Below, piece after piece: positions 7,003-13,604 of a DNA stretch of 13,925 bases. Where the stretch lies: contig JAJRUE010000344.1 of assembly GCA_024277955.1 (NCBI GenBank), forward strand, positions 1 to 13,925, in the 5' to 3' direction. The position numbers were made by a program, and so were the translations under genes. Below the pieces are notes generated by a model that was given only the letters and a program-made list of their open reading frames with translations, was not told the DNA's origin and ran no database searches. Position 1 is the stretch's first letter; each line of letters starts with the position of its first letter. This stretch comes from Alphaproteobacteria bacterium. Lineage in GTDB: Bacteria > Pseudomonadota > Alphaproteobacteria > Rhodobacterales > Rhodobacteraceae.

Positions 7003-8202
7003 TCAGCCTTCGACCGGTTGCCCCAGGACCACAATCGCCACCCCCAGAGCCGCCAGTGCGCCAAAGCCCGACCCCATCACCGGCCGCCCCGCGCGGCGCG
7101 CGGCCAGGGCGGCGATCAGCGCCTGCAGGGCGTAATAGGCCGCGAAGGCGCGCGATGCGTAGCTGATGATCTCAAAGACATTGGCGCTCCAGGTCAGGGC
7201 GATGCCGACCGCCGACAGGATCGCATAGGCCTGGCGCGGGGTCACCCGATGCCCCGACAATTCGGCGATCAACCCGCCCGAGCCGCCGGTATCGGCCACC
7301 GCCGCGCTGAACTGCGCCGCCAGGGCCGCGGCCACCAGCAGAAGCGGCAGGATCGGGGCGACCACCTCCATCATCGTGACGATGGCGGTTTCGCTCAGCT
7401 CGACTTCGCCCAGTTCGAACGCATAGGCCAGCAGCAGGATGTAGGTCATGTAGATCGCGCTCGACAACCACTGGGCCCAGCGCATCGACCGGATCAGCGT
7501 CCGGGGGTCGTATTCGTCGCCCAGATAGCGCGATGTCTCAAACCCCTGCACCGTCACGATCAGGCCGAACCCGATGGTGACGGCGGCCCAGCCCGATACC
7601 TCTGGCGGCATCAGGACCAGCCCGCCGGATTTGACCTTGCCGGCGAAATAGACCGCCATCCCCAGCAACAGCCCGGCGATGATCGCCAGCTTCAGGGTTA
7701 CCGACACGTATTCCATGTTTTCCAGCGACTTGAAGCCGCGTGTCCAGCCAACGAACAGGATCACCGCAAAGACGGCGGTGGTCAGAAGCCTGGCGTTGAG
7801 CGGATCATTGGCCGGCGTCAGGCTGAGCCCGAAGGCGCCAAACAGGTTCAGGTAGTAGGCGACCGAAATCATGTAGGCGAACCCCAGCGTCGCCGATGCG
7901 GCGCTTTCCAGCAGGGTTTCGGCGCGGCTGCGCCTGTGGGCGCTGTCGTCTATGGTGGCGATGTTGAAGCGGATCGCCGCGCCGAACAGGTAGGCGACCA
8001 GGCACAGGCCGGCCATCACCAGCGGGGCGAACATGCCGTAGGAGGTTTCCAGGATCGGCCCCAGCACCAGGAACCCGCTGCCGATGATCGACGCCAGCGG
8101 TGTGATCACCGCCCGCCACGACCGCGAGGCCAGAACCGGCCGCGACCACATGACCATCCCGGTCAGCACCACGACCGCAAGGATTGCGCCGTCCAGCAGC
8201 AT
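7003..8202 (-). CDS. APC-superfamily-like multi-pass membrane protein, substrate unknown
   Basis: At 399 aa this is an integral membrane protein with about 11-12 hydrophobic segments (around 4-20, 33-52, 57-77, 100-125, 139-153, 165-187, 205-222, 245-263, 274-300, 326-345, 346-368 and 377-394). ASIIGSGFLVLGP (37-49) resembles the unwound first helix of amino-acid permeases (IGSG motif), suggesting an APC-type transporter, but no closer family is recognisable to me. The start is ATG 8200-8202, with GGGAAG 7 bases upstream. The TTG two codons earlier would sit on that ribosome site, so it is not used. It is divergent from the PhoX-like gene across 137 bp and may share control with it. Substrate and role are not known. 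Confidence 0.8.
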   Translation of the reverse strand: MLLDGAILAVVVLTGMVMWSRPVLASRSWRAVITPLASIIGSGFLVLGPILETSYGMFAPLVMAGLCLVAYLFGAAIRFNIATIDDSAHRRSRAETLLESAASATLGFAYMISVAYYLNLFGAFGLSLTPANDPLNARLLTTAVFAVILFVGWTRGFKSLENMEYVSVTLKLAIIAGLLLGMAVYFAGKVKSGGLVLMPPEVSGWAAVTIGFGLIVTVQGFETSRYLGDEYDPRTLIRSMRWAQWLSSAIYMTYILLLAYAFELGEVELSETAIVTMMEVVAPILPLLLVAAALAAQFSAAVADTGGSGGLIAELSGHRVTPRQAYAILSAVGIALTWSANVFEIISYASRAFAAYYALQALIAALAARRAGRPVMGSGFGALAALGVAIVVLGQPVEG

Positions 8203-8223
8203 AGGCAATCTTCCCGTGACTGT

Positions 8224-8241
8224 TTTGCGCAGCGTCGCAAA
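8224..8241. promoter_or_regulatory. Inverted repeat in the permease/phoX-like divergent spacer
   Basis: TTTGCG-N6-CGCAAA is a perfect 6+6 dyad, 22 bases upstream of the permease start. Its size and place fit an operator for a dimeric regulator, though no regulator is adjacent and the match could be chance. Confidence 0.3.
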
Positions 8242-8277
8242 GCCGGGCGCAGTTGTCCACAGGCCCCTCCGAAGGAT

Positions 8278-8306
8278 TTGTCTGTTTGGTCAAAATCGCC
8301 TAGGCT
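8278..8306 (+). promoter_or_regulatory. Possible promoter of the PhoX-like gene
   Basis: TTGTCT and TAGGCT are separated by 17 bases, with moderate matches to the -35 and -10 consensus. The start of transcription would fall near 8313, leaving a short leader. No clear PHO box (paired CTGTCAT-type repeats) is visible. Confidence 0.25.
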
Positions 8307-8339
8307 CGTCCAATAGAACCAAAAAATTGGGAGGCCATT

Positions 8340-10079
8340 ATGACCAGGAAAACAGAATTGCTGCTGTCGGTTGCGCTTGGCGCGGGGATGCTGGCGGCGT
8401 CCGGAGCATGGGCCGGGGAACAGTCGATCACCCGCCTTGCCACCATGCCCGATGGCGCCGAAGTCACCGGGCTCAGCCTCAGCGCCCTGGGCGAGATTTT
8501 TCTGAACGCCCAGCACCCGGGCGGCAAGAACACCTACAAGGACGGCGCTTCACCGGCGCTGCTGGGCTATATCGACGGGTTTGCCGATGGCACCGGCTAT
8601 GACGGGCCCGGCATGGATCTGCCGCCGGAAGACGCGCGCGACACGGTCGCGGTGGCGGCCGGCAGCTACGTGACGCTGGCGCGCGCCGGCGAAAAGCTGG
8701 GCTCGGGCGAACTGCTGGGCGGGGTCTACGACACCTCGGGCAAGCTGATGTATGTGTCCAACGCGCCGGACTTCAACGGTTTCGTGCCGCGCACCGCGAC
8801 CGAGGCCTACCTGTACACCGCCTGGGAAGGCGCCGGGCGCGACGGGGCCGGGGCGATCAGCCGGCTGACGCTGAACCGGGTGGATGGCAGGTGGCAGGCC
8901 GACCTGTCCTCGTCGAGGATGGTCGATCTGAGCGCGATCGACGGCGGCCAGGTGCTGTGTTCGGGGGTGGTGACGCCCTGGGGGACACCGCTGATCGCGG
9001 AAGAATACTTCTTCTACAACACCGCCATGTGGAACCACCCGGACAACTACGACGCCGATGAAAAGCCGGGCTTTGCCGGCGGCAACGACAAGACCTACAT
9101 CAAGCCGCTGAACATGCAGCGCTACATGGGCAAGATGGCCAACCCCTATCGCTACGGCTACATGATCGAGATCAACTATGCCGCCTCGGAAAACGGCGAA
9201 ATGCCGGTCAAGCGCTATGCCACCGGGCGGCTCAGCCATGAAATCGTCGCGGTGATGCCGGACATGCGCACGCTCTACATGACTGACGACGACAGCGCGG
9301 GCTACAGCGACAAGGTCTATAACACCGCGTCCGGCGGGGTGCTGTTCAAGTTCGTGGCCGATGAGCGCGGCGACCTGAGCGCGGGCACGCTTTACGCCGC
9401 CAAGCTCAGCCAGGATGCCGGTGACGATCCGCGCACCACCGGTTTCGACGTCAGCTGGATCAAGCTGGGCCATGCCAGCGAACAGGAAATCGCCGGCTGG
9501 ATCGCCGACTATGACGGGATCCAGGTGTCGGATTATGTGGACGGCCAGACCAGCTACATCTCGGATGACGAGATTCGCGCCTATGCGGAAATGGTTTCCG
9601 GCAAGGATCTGAACGGCGACGGCACCATCGCCACCGCCCCGGACGCCCGCGCCGCCTTCCTTGAGTCGCGGCGCACCGCCGCGGCGCTGGGGGCGACCAA
9701 CGAATGGGACAAGCTGGAAGGCATCACCACCCAGGGCAACAAGGTCTACCTGAGCGCTTCGGCGATTTCCTTTACCATGGACAAGAGCTGGGGCGTCAAG
9801 GACTGGTCCACCGGCGAAATCGACAAGTCCTCGGGCGGGGACATCGCGCTGAACGCGGAAAAATGCGGCGGCACCTACGTGGCCGAGACCGGCGATGACT
9901 ACAACATCACCCGGCTCGATCCCTTTGTGATCGGCAAGACCGATGCCGAAGGGCGCTGCGACGCCAACCTGCCGGCGAACCCGGACAACATCCTGGCGCT
10001 GGCCGATGGCACGTTGCTGATCGGCGAGGATGCCGGCAAGAAAAAGCATGACCTCGACATGATCTGGCTGGTGAAATAA
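8340..10079 (+). CDS. PhoX/DUF839-family secreted protein (putative alkaline phosphatase)
   Basis: At 579 aa this is a probable periplasmic beta-propeller of the PhoX family, metal-dependent (Fe/Ca) phosphatases that release phosphate from organic esters. Residues 1-25 form a signal peptide of Sec type (one TRK cluster, hydrophobic core, cleavage after AWA), whereas classical PhoX carries a Tat RR motif. Family segments are LCSGVVTPWGTPL (206-218, with the Fe-ligand Cys at 207), EEYFF (221-225), RLSHE (297-301), YMTDDDSAG (313-321), DKLEGI (457-462) and ANPDNILAL (546-554). DLNGDGTI (423-430) is an EF-hand-like calcium loop. Where I recall Arg-Pro-Glu in PhoX, this protein has Lys-Leu-Glu. 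The start is ATG 8340, with GGGAGG upstream. A strong terminator follows. The family is fairly sure; phosphatase activity is less so. Confidence 0.82.
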   Translation: MTRKTELLLSVALGAGMLAASGAWAGEQSITRLATMPDGAEVTGLSLSALGEIFLNAQHPGGKNTYKDGASPALLGYIDGFADGTGYDGPGMDLPPEDARDTVAVAAGSYVTLARAGEKLGSGELLGGVYDTSGKLMYVSNAPDFNGFVPRTATEAYLYTAWEGAGRDGAGAISRLTLNRVDGRWQADLSSSRMVDLSAIDGGQVLCSGVVTPWGTPLIAEEYFFYNTAMWNHPDNYDADEKPGFAGGNDKTYIKPLNMQRYMGKMANPYRYGYMIEINYAASENGEMPVKRYATGRLSHEIVAVMPDMRTLYMTDDDSAGYSDKVYNTASGGVLFKFVADERGDLSAGTLYAAKLSQDAGDDPRTTGFDVSWIKLGHASEQEIAGWIADYDGIQVSDYVDGQTSYISDDEIRAYAEMVSGKDLNGDGTIATAPDARAAFLESRRTAAALGATNEWDKLEGITTQGNKVYLSASAISFTMDKSWGVKDWSTGEIDKSSGGDIALNAEKCGGTYVAETGDDYNITRLDPFVIGKTDAEGRCDANLPANPDNILALADGTLLIGEDAGKKKHDLDMIWLVK

Positions 10080-10111
10080 TCCCCGGCGAGACGCGACCAA
10101 GAACATTGAAG

Positions 10112-10140
10112 CGCCGCCCCGAACGGGCGGCGTTTCTTTT
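10112..10140 (+). terminator. Intrinsic terminator after the PhoX-like gene
   Basis: CGCCGCCC-CGAAC-GGGCGGCG forms an 8-bp GC stem (10112-10119 with 10125-10132), followed at once by TTTCTTTT. It begins 33 bases after the stop codon and is a textbook rho-independent terminator. Confidence 0.9.
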
Positions 10141-10160
10141 GCCGGCGGGCGGGGCAGGAG

Positions 10161-10222
10161 CGGCCGACAGGCCGTCAAGGCGCCCGAAGGCGCCTTGAGC
10201 AAGGTTTTTCGAAAAACCTTGC
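10161..10222 (-). repeat. Three-hairpin cluster (REP-like) between convergent genes
   Basis: Three near-contiguous inverted repeats occur here. CGGCC-GACA-GGCCG is at 10161-10174. A 10-bp stem with a 4-base loop is at 10175-10198. A 24-bp perfect palindrome centred on TTTTTCGAAAAA is at 10199-10222. Read on the minus strand, the middle stem closes with C(UUCG)G, an especially stable tetraloop, so the element probably acts on the transcript of the sulfotransferase gene that ends 35 bases upstream of it on that strand. It may be a terminator, an mRNA stabiliser or a dispersed repeat. Together with the terminator before it, this accounts for the 177-bp spacer. Confidence 0.65.
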
Positions 10223-10256
10223 ACCGTCGCACCGCCTGAACCCTTGCCCCCCGCCC

Positions 10257-10895
10257 CTAGGCCGCGGCCGGTTCGCCGCCGAAATGTTCCCAGAATTCCT
10301 GCCGTTGGTTCTTGTGCGGAAAGGGCTCGTCCGGCACCGGCACGCCGAGGAAGTCGCACAGCGGTTCCCAGCCTTCGGCCACGTTGAACACCAGCAGACG
10401 ATCCGCCGGAAAGGTTTCGCGCACCTTTTCATTGTTGCGCCGGTAGGCGGCGATCGCGGCATCGCGGTCGGTGAAATCGGTGAAGGTCTGCCTGAGAAAG
10501 CCGTTCTTCATGGTGGCGAAGATCTCGGCGAATTCCGGCGGCAGTTCCATCTTGTCGGACAGGGCAAAGAACTTGCCGATGGTGGTGCTGAAACTGGCCC
10601 ACCAGTCGTCTTCCGGGCGTTCGGTGTGAATGACGCGGGCGCCGGGAAAGGCGATCGAGGTCTGGTGCCAGACATGCGCGCCGGGCCAGTCCACCTGCGA
10701 CTTGTAGCCGGCAAAGACCTCGTCCCAATCGACATCCTGACCGGCAAAGATCGCTTTCCAGTGGCTCAGCTGGGAAGGGTTTTCCATGATTTCCGTCATG
10801 TGGTGGGTGGGGCCGAAGCCAAGGATGCCCAGCGCGTCCTTCATGGTCATGGTTCCGGTGCGGCCAAAACCCGATCCGATGATCTGCAAACTCAT
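10257..10895 (-). CDS. Sulfotransferase-family protein (Sulfotransfer_4 type)
   Basis: At 212 aa this looks like a PAPS-dependent sulfotransferase of the small bacterial type, which moves a sulfuryl group onto a hydroxyl or amine acceptor. IIGSGFGRTGTMTMKDAL (5-22) is the 5'-phosphosulfate-binding loop. The following GFGPTHHMTEI matches the family segment after the first helix, and VIHTERPEDDWWASFSTT (about 88-105) is the region that binds the 3'-phosphate. The C-terminal half carries the conserved LLVFNVAEGWEPLCDFLG. There is no signal peptide or membrane segment, so it is cytoplasmic. The start is ATG 10893-10895, with AAAGGAACAGGA upstream. It is divergent from a LysR gene with 97 bp between them, a layout that usually means the regulator controls it. 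The acceptor is unknown. Confidence 0.82.
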   Translation of the reverse strand: MSLQIIGSGFGRTGTMTMKDALGILGFGPTHHMTEIMENPSQLSHWKAIFAGQDVDWDEVFAGYKSQVDWPGAHVWHQTSIAFPGARVIHTERPEDDWWASFSTTIGKFFALSDKMELPPEFAEIFATMKNGFLRQTFTDFTDRDAAIAAYRRNNEKVRETFPADRLLVFNVAEGWEPLCDFLGVPVPDEPFPHKNQRQEFWEHFGGEPAAA

Positions 10896-10943
10896 GATCC
10901 TGTTCCTTTCGATGCGTTTTGATTCCAGTGCGAAGTGGTCTAT

Positions 10944-11006
10944 TGTGTTGAGCGAAATTCATTTTCACACCAGCAAAACGATTTCAGGCCGCATGAACGA
11001 AATTCA
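10944..11006. promoter_or_regulatory. Candidate LysR binding region with a repeated 13-bp motif
   Basis: TGAGCGAAATTCA (10949-10961) recurs as TGAACGAAATTCA (10994-11006), 12 of 13 identical and 45 bp apart. Each has the T-N11-A layout of LysR boxes with TGA/TCA ends. The first copy is flanked by TGTG (10944) and CACA (10966). The second copy covers the lysR-type start codon, which would suit autorepression. Binding by the neighbouring regulator is inferred. Confidence 0.45.
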
Positions 11007-11952
11007 CCTCCACCGGCTCGACCTGAACCTTCTGGTGACTTTTCGGGCACTTATGAAAGAGCGCAGCGTCGGGCGCGCGGCCGAGAAACTTGGGAAAACC
11101 CCCTCTGCGGTCAGCCATGCGCTGGGGCGGCTGCGCGACCAGCTGGGCGATCCGCTGATGGTGAACGTGGGCGGAACCATGCAGCCCAGCCCCTATGCGC
11201 TGGACCTGATCGAAGAGGTGCGCCCGATCTTGCGCGCCATCGAGCGCGCGGTGCAGCCGCCCGAACCGTTCGACCCGGCCAGCAGCCACCGGGTGTTTCG
11301 TATCGCCATTCCGGCCATTCCGGCGATCGTCACCGAAACCTTCAGCCGCGCGCTTGAACTGGCGCCCAACATTTCGCTCGAATGGGTGCCCACGGCCACG
11401 CAGAACTACGACAAGGTAGTCGAAGGCCAGATCGACATCGCGATGAACCCGGCCGACACGCCGCTGCCGCACGGGATTTCCGAACATATCCTGAAGCCGA
11501 TGCGCCGCTACACGTTTGCGCGCGCCGATCACCCGGCGCTGGCCCACTGGTCCAGGGAAGAATGGCTGAAATGGCCGCACATCATGGTCGGCATGGCCGG
11601 TGCCGCCCGTCAGACCGTGGAAGAGCGCGTCGCCCAGATCGGTGTCGAACGCCGTATCGGCGCGCGCATCCCCGAATTTTCAGGCGTCGCGCCGCTGTTG
11701 GTGCGCACCAACCTGCTGGCCAACCAGGTCGCCGTCGCCCTGGCCGACGGGCTGGAACGGTTCGGCCTGCGCGTGCTTCAGCCGCCGGTGGAGCTTCCCG
11801 ACCTGACCTTCCGCGTGTATTGGAGCACCCGGCTCGCCAAGGATCCGGGCAACATCTGGCTGCGGCGGCTGGTTCTGGAAAGCATCGAAAAGGTGCAACG
11901 CGAAAGCGAAGCGCAGATTGACCGCGCAGGGGTGCTGCCCGCCCGCCCGTAG
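10993..11952 (+). CDS. LysR-family transcriptional regulator
   Basis: At 319 aa this is a DNA-binding regulator. Residues 6-65 form the winged HTH (LDLNLLVTFRALMKERSVG, then the recognition helix KTPSAVSHALGRLRDQLGD). A hinge and a two-lobed effector-binding domain (about 90-300) follow, of the NodD/PcpR-like subtype by the wording near IAIPAIPAIVTETF. The start is ATG 10993, because the HTH begins at a normal distance and upstream codons run into the divergent spacer; its ribosome site is weak (CAGG). An in-frame TTG at 10948 is an alternative start, giving 334 aa. It is divergent from the sulfotransferase gene, which it probably regulates. The effector is unknown. Confidence 0.92.
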   Translation: MNEIHLHRLDLNLLVTFRALMKERSVGRAAEKLGKTPSAVSHALGRLRDQLGDPLMVNVGGTMQPSPYALDLIEEVRPILRAIERAVQPPEPFDPASSHRVFRIAIPAIPAIVTETFSRALELAPNISLEWVPTATQNYDKVVEGQIDIAMNPADTPLPHGISEHILKPMRRYTFARADHPALAHWSREEWLKWPHIMVGMAGAARQTVEERVAQIGVERRIGARIPEFSGVAPLLVRTNLLANQVAVALADGLERFGLRVLQPPVELPDLTFRVYWSTRLAKDPGNIWLRRLVLESIEKVQRESEAQIDRAGVLPARP

Positions 11953-11955
11953 ACC

Positions 11956-11988
11956 CCGGGGGGCGATGCAGGAAATTCGCCGCCCCGG
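11956..11988 (+). terminator. Probable terminator after the LysR gene
   Basis: An 11-bp GC-rich stem with one bulged base (11956-11966 with 11977-11988, loop of 10) starts 3 bases after the stop. Only a weak ATTT follows, so efficiency is uncertain. Confidence 0.5.
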
Positions 11989-12127
11989 ATTTCGCGAGCG
12001 GCGTTCCCAATTCAAAGAAAAGGTAGGTCGCGCCGTGTCCCGACCGCTTGCAATTCTTCGTGGATTTCGAGACGTGTCCGCGGGCCCGCCGACTGCGGCT
12101 TGTGGTGTGCCGGGCGGACAATGACGG

Positions 12128-12141
12128 CACTGCGCCCAGTG
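12128..12141. promoter_or_regulatory. Small dyad upstream of the LysE-type gene
   Basis: CACTG-CGCC-CAGTG is a perfect 5+5 inverted repeat about 95 bases before the exporter start, in the 283-bp spacer after the LysR gene. Beyond the LysR terminator I see nothing else convincing in this spacer. It may be an operator or chance. Confidence 0.2.
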
Positions 12142-12235
12142 TTACATTTTCCCTTCAAAGTCTTATGCGCAAGAAACGGGTCGATCCCGGGGGCTGGGCC
12201 GCGTTGAACTGGCGCCGAACTCCGGCGGTGTCACC

Positions 12236-12832
12236 ATGTTTCAAATCTCGATCGCCCTTGCCCTGTTTCTCTTTCCGCTCGCCTGGAGCCCCGGCCCCGG
12301 CAACATGTTCTTTGCAGCCAATGGCGCGCGATTTGGCTTTCTCTCAACCGTGCCGTCGAATGCCGGCTATCATGTCGCGACCTGGGTTGTGACGGCCGCG
12401 ATTGGCCTTGGCTTTGGCGCCGCTCTGGATCGGACCCCCCAGGCCTTTGTTTTCTTGCAAACGGCCGGTGCCCTCTATGTGCTTTGGCTTGCATGGAAAA
12501 CATTCAGGGCGGGCACAGCCGAAGGGCACGAGGCCGCAAAACCCGCAACCTTTGCGGACGGGGTCGTTTTGCTTGTTCTGAACCCCAAGGCCTATGTCAT
12601 TATCGCGCTCATGTTCACACAGTTTCTTGGCCAGTCACAGGGCGGACGGGTTTTGGAAGTGGCTTTGATCACGACCGTTTTCACCATCAACAACCTGATA
12701 GCATTTTCGGTCTGGGCGTTGATCGGAGACAAGATCGCAGGGTGGTTCGGAACCCCGCAAAGCGCCCGCAGGCTGAACATGGTGTTTGGTGTGATCCTGG
12801 CCGTCGTCGCTGTCTGGATGTTCCTGGGATAG
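12236..12832 (+). CDS. LysE/RhtB-family amino-acid exporter
   Basis: At 198 aa this is an inner-membrane exporter of the LysE/RhtB (threonine/homoserine efflux) type, with six hydrophobic segments. The family signature SPGPGNMFFAANGARFGF (18-35) follows the first helix, and LNPKAYVI (about 114-121) is the second conserved region. The length is normal (about 200-210 aa). The start is ATG 12236; upstream pairing to the ribosome is poor (GGCGGTG), and no better in-frame start precedes the signature. The coding sequence uses many T-ending codons and looks less GC-rich than its neighbours, suggesting later acquisition. It stands alone on the plus strand. The substrate cannot be told from sequence. 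Confidence 0.92.
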   Translation: MFQISIALALFLFPLAWSPGPGNMFFAANGARFGFLSTVPSNAGYHVATWVVTAAIGLGFGAALDRTPQAFVFLQTAGALYVLWLAWKTFRAGTAEGHEAAKPATFADGVVLLVLNPKAYVIIALMFTQFLGQSQGGRVLEVALITTVFTINNLIAFSVWALIGDKIAGWFGTPQSARRLNMVFGVILAVVAVWMFLG

Positions 12833-12874
12833 GCAGGCTGGTCGCGCGCATCCGCCCGCCACCTGGCACAAGAA

Positions 12875-12902
12875 AACGCCGCCCCGATGCAGGGGCGGCG
12901 TT
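12875..12902. terminator. Bidirectional terminator between the LysE-type gene and rpmE
   Basis: AACGCCGCCCC-GATGCA-GGGGCGGCGTT forms an 11-bp perfect stem with a 6-base loop. On the minus strand TTCTTG extends the T-run, giving GTTTTCTT after the stem, 30 bases past the rpmE stop. It therefore ends the ribosomal operon and can also stop the exporter transcript. Confidence 0.85.
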
Positions 12903-12932
12903 CGTTCGTAAGTCGCGAAAAGGCGAGTTCGG

Positions 12933-13154
12933 CTAGAACCCAAGCCCTTCGTATTTCTTCTTGAACTTCGAAACCCGGCCGCCGGTGTCCATCAGCCGGG
13001 TGCCGCCGCCGGTCCAGGCCGGGTGCACGCTGGGGTCCACGTCCAGCGACATGGTATCGCCTTCCTTGCCCCAGGTGGATTTCATCTGGATGATGTCACC
13101 GTTGGTCATCTTGACGTTGATGATGTGGTAATCGGGGTGAATGTCCTGTTTCAT
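12933..13154 (-). CDS. rpmE: 50S ribosomal protein L31
   Basis: This is a 73-aa large-subunit ribosomal protein. MKQDIHPDYHIINVKMTNGD and HPAWTGGGTRLMDTGGRV are typical L31. It has no CxxC pairs, so it is the zinc-free form, which is usual in alphaproteobacteria. The start ATG 13152-13154 is preceded by AAAGGAG, which begins at the rplS stop 12 bases away; the two are probably translated together. It is the last gene of the trmD-rplS-rpmE run and ends at a strong terminator. Confidence 0.97.
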   Translation of the reverse strand: MKQDIHPDYHIINVKMTNGDIIQMKSTWGKEGDTMSLDVDPSVHPAWTGGGTRLMDTGGRVSKFKKKYEGLGF

Positions 13155-13166
13155 GACGCCGCTCCT

Positions 13167-13550
13167 TTACGCCTTGTCGCCGTCAAGCGGCTTGTAGTGG
13201 GTGTCTTCGGCGATCCGCGCCGACTTGCCGCGGCGGGTGCGCAGGTAATACAGCTTGGCGCGGCGCACGCGGCCGCGACGCACGACCGTGATGCTGTCGA
13301 TATTGGTCGAGTGCAGCGGGAACACGCGCTCGACGCCCTCGCCAAAGGAAATCTTGCGCACGGTGAACGACCCGGCGATCCCCTTGCCGTTCTTGCGCGA
13401 GATGCAGACGCCTTCGTAGTTCTGCACCCGGCTACGCGAGCCTTCGGTCACCTTGTAGCCGACGCGAATGGTGTCGCCGGCCTTGAAATCCGGGATGTCC
13501 TTGCCGAGCGCGGCGATCTGCTCGGCTTCCAGTTCTGCGATCAGGTCCAT
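13167..13550 (-). CDS. rplS: 50S ribosomal protein L19
   Basis: This 127-aa protein lies at the 30S-50S interface. The first half, IPDFKAGDTIRVGYKVTEGS (19-38), and the central segment NYEGVCISRKNGKGIAGSFT followed by FPLHSTNIDSI are diagnostic. A short C-terminal extension (KSARIAEDTHYKPLDGDKA) makes it slightly longer than the E. coli protein, as is common in this group. The start is ATG 13548-13550, with TAGGAG 8 bases upstream. It follows trmD by 54 bp in the usual order. Confidence 0.98.
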   Translation of the reverse strand: MDLIAELEAEQIAALGKDIPDFKAGDTIRVGYKVTEGSRSRVQNYEGVCISRKNGKGIAGSFTVRKISFGEGVERVFPLHSTNIDSITVVRRGRVRRAKLYYLRTRRGKSARIAEDTHYKPLDGDKA

Positions 13551-13571
13551 CTGATCAACTCCTACTTTTGC

Positions 13572-13589
13572 TCGGGGTTCGGCCCCCGA
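13572..13589 (-). other. Short leader hairpin before rplS
   Basis: TCGGGG-TTCGGC-CCCCGA, a 6-bp stem, lies in the trmD-rplS gap, just upstream of the rplS ribosome site. It may modulate L19 translation or mRNA processing. No known leader motif is recognised. Confidence 0.3.
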
Positions 13590-13604
13590 AGATGTCTCGC
13601 GTCC

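Noticed and set aside
7018..8316. A 432-codon plus-strand frame opposite the permease gene
   Set aside because: It is dominated by Gln, Arg, Asp and His, with no domain, and is a mirror of a membrane-protein gene; the minus strand shows proper helices and a start.
8209..8339. PHO box upstream of the PhoX-like gene
   Set aside because: No paired CTGTCAT-like repeats with 11-bp spacing could be found; only loose partial matches.
8550..10232. A 560-codon open frame on the minus strand opposite the PhoX-like gene
   Set aside because: It is low-complexity, rich in Arg, Gly, Val and His, as expected from the complement of a GC-rich gene, and the opposite strand has a clear protein family, signal peptide and ribosome site.
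10786..10992. A longer LysR N-terminus starting inside the sulfotransferase gene
   Set aside because: LysR proteins begin just before the HTH; the added residues are the antisense of another gene.
12933..13154. Missing zinc-binding cysteines in L31 as an oddity
   Set aside because: The zinc-free form is usual in alphaproteobacteria.
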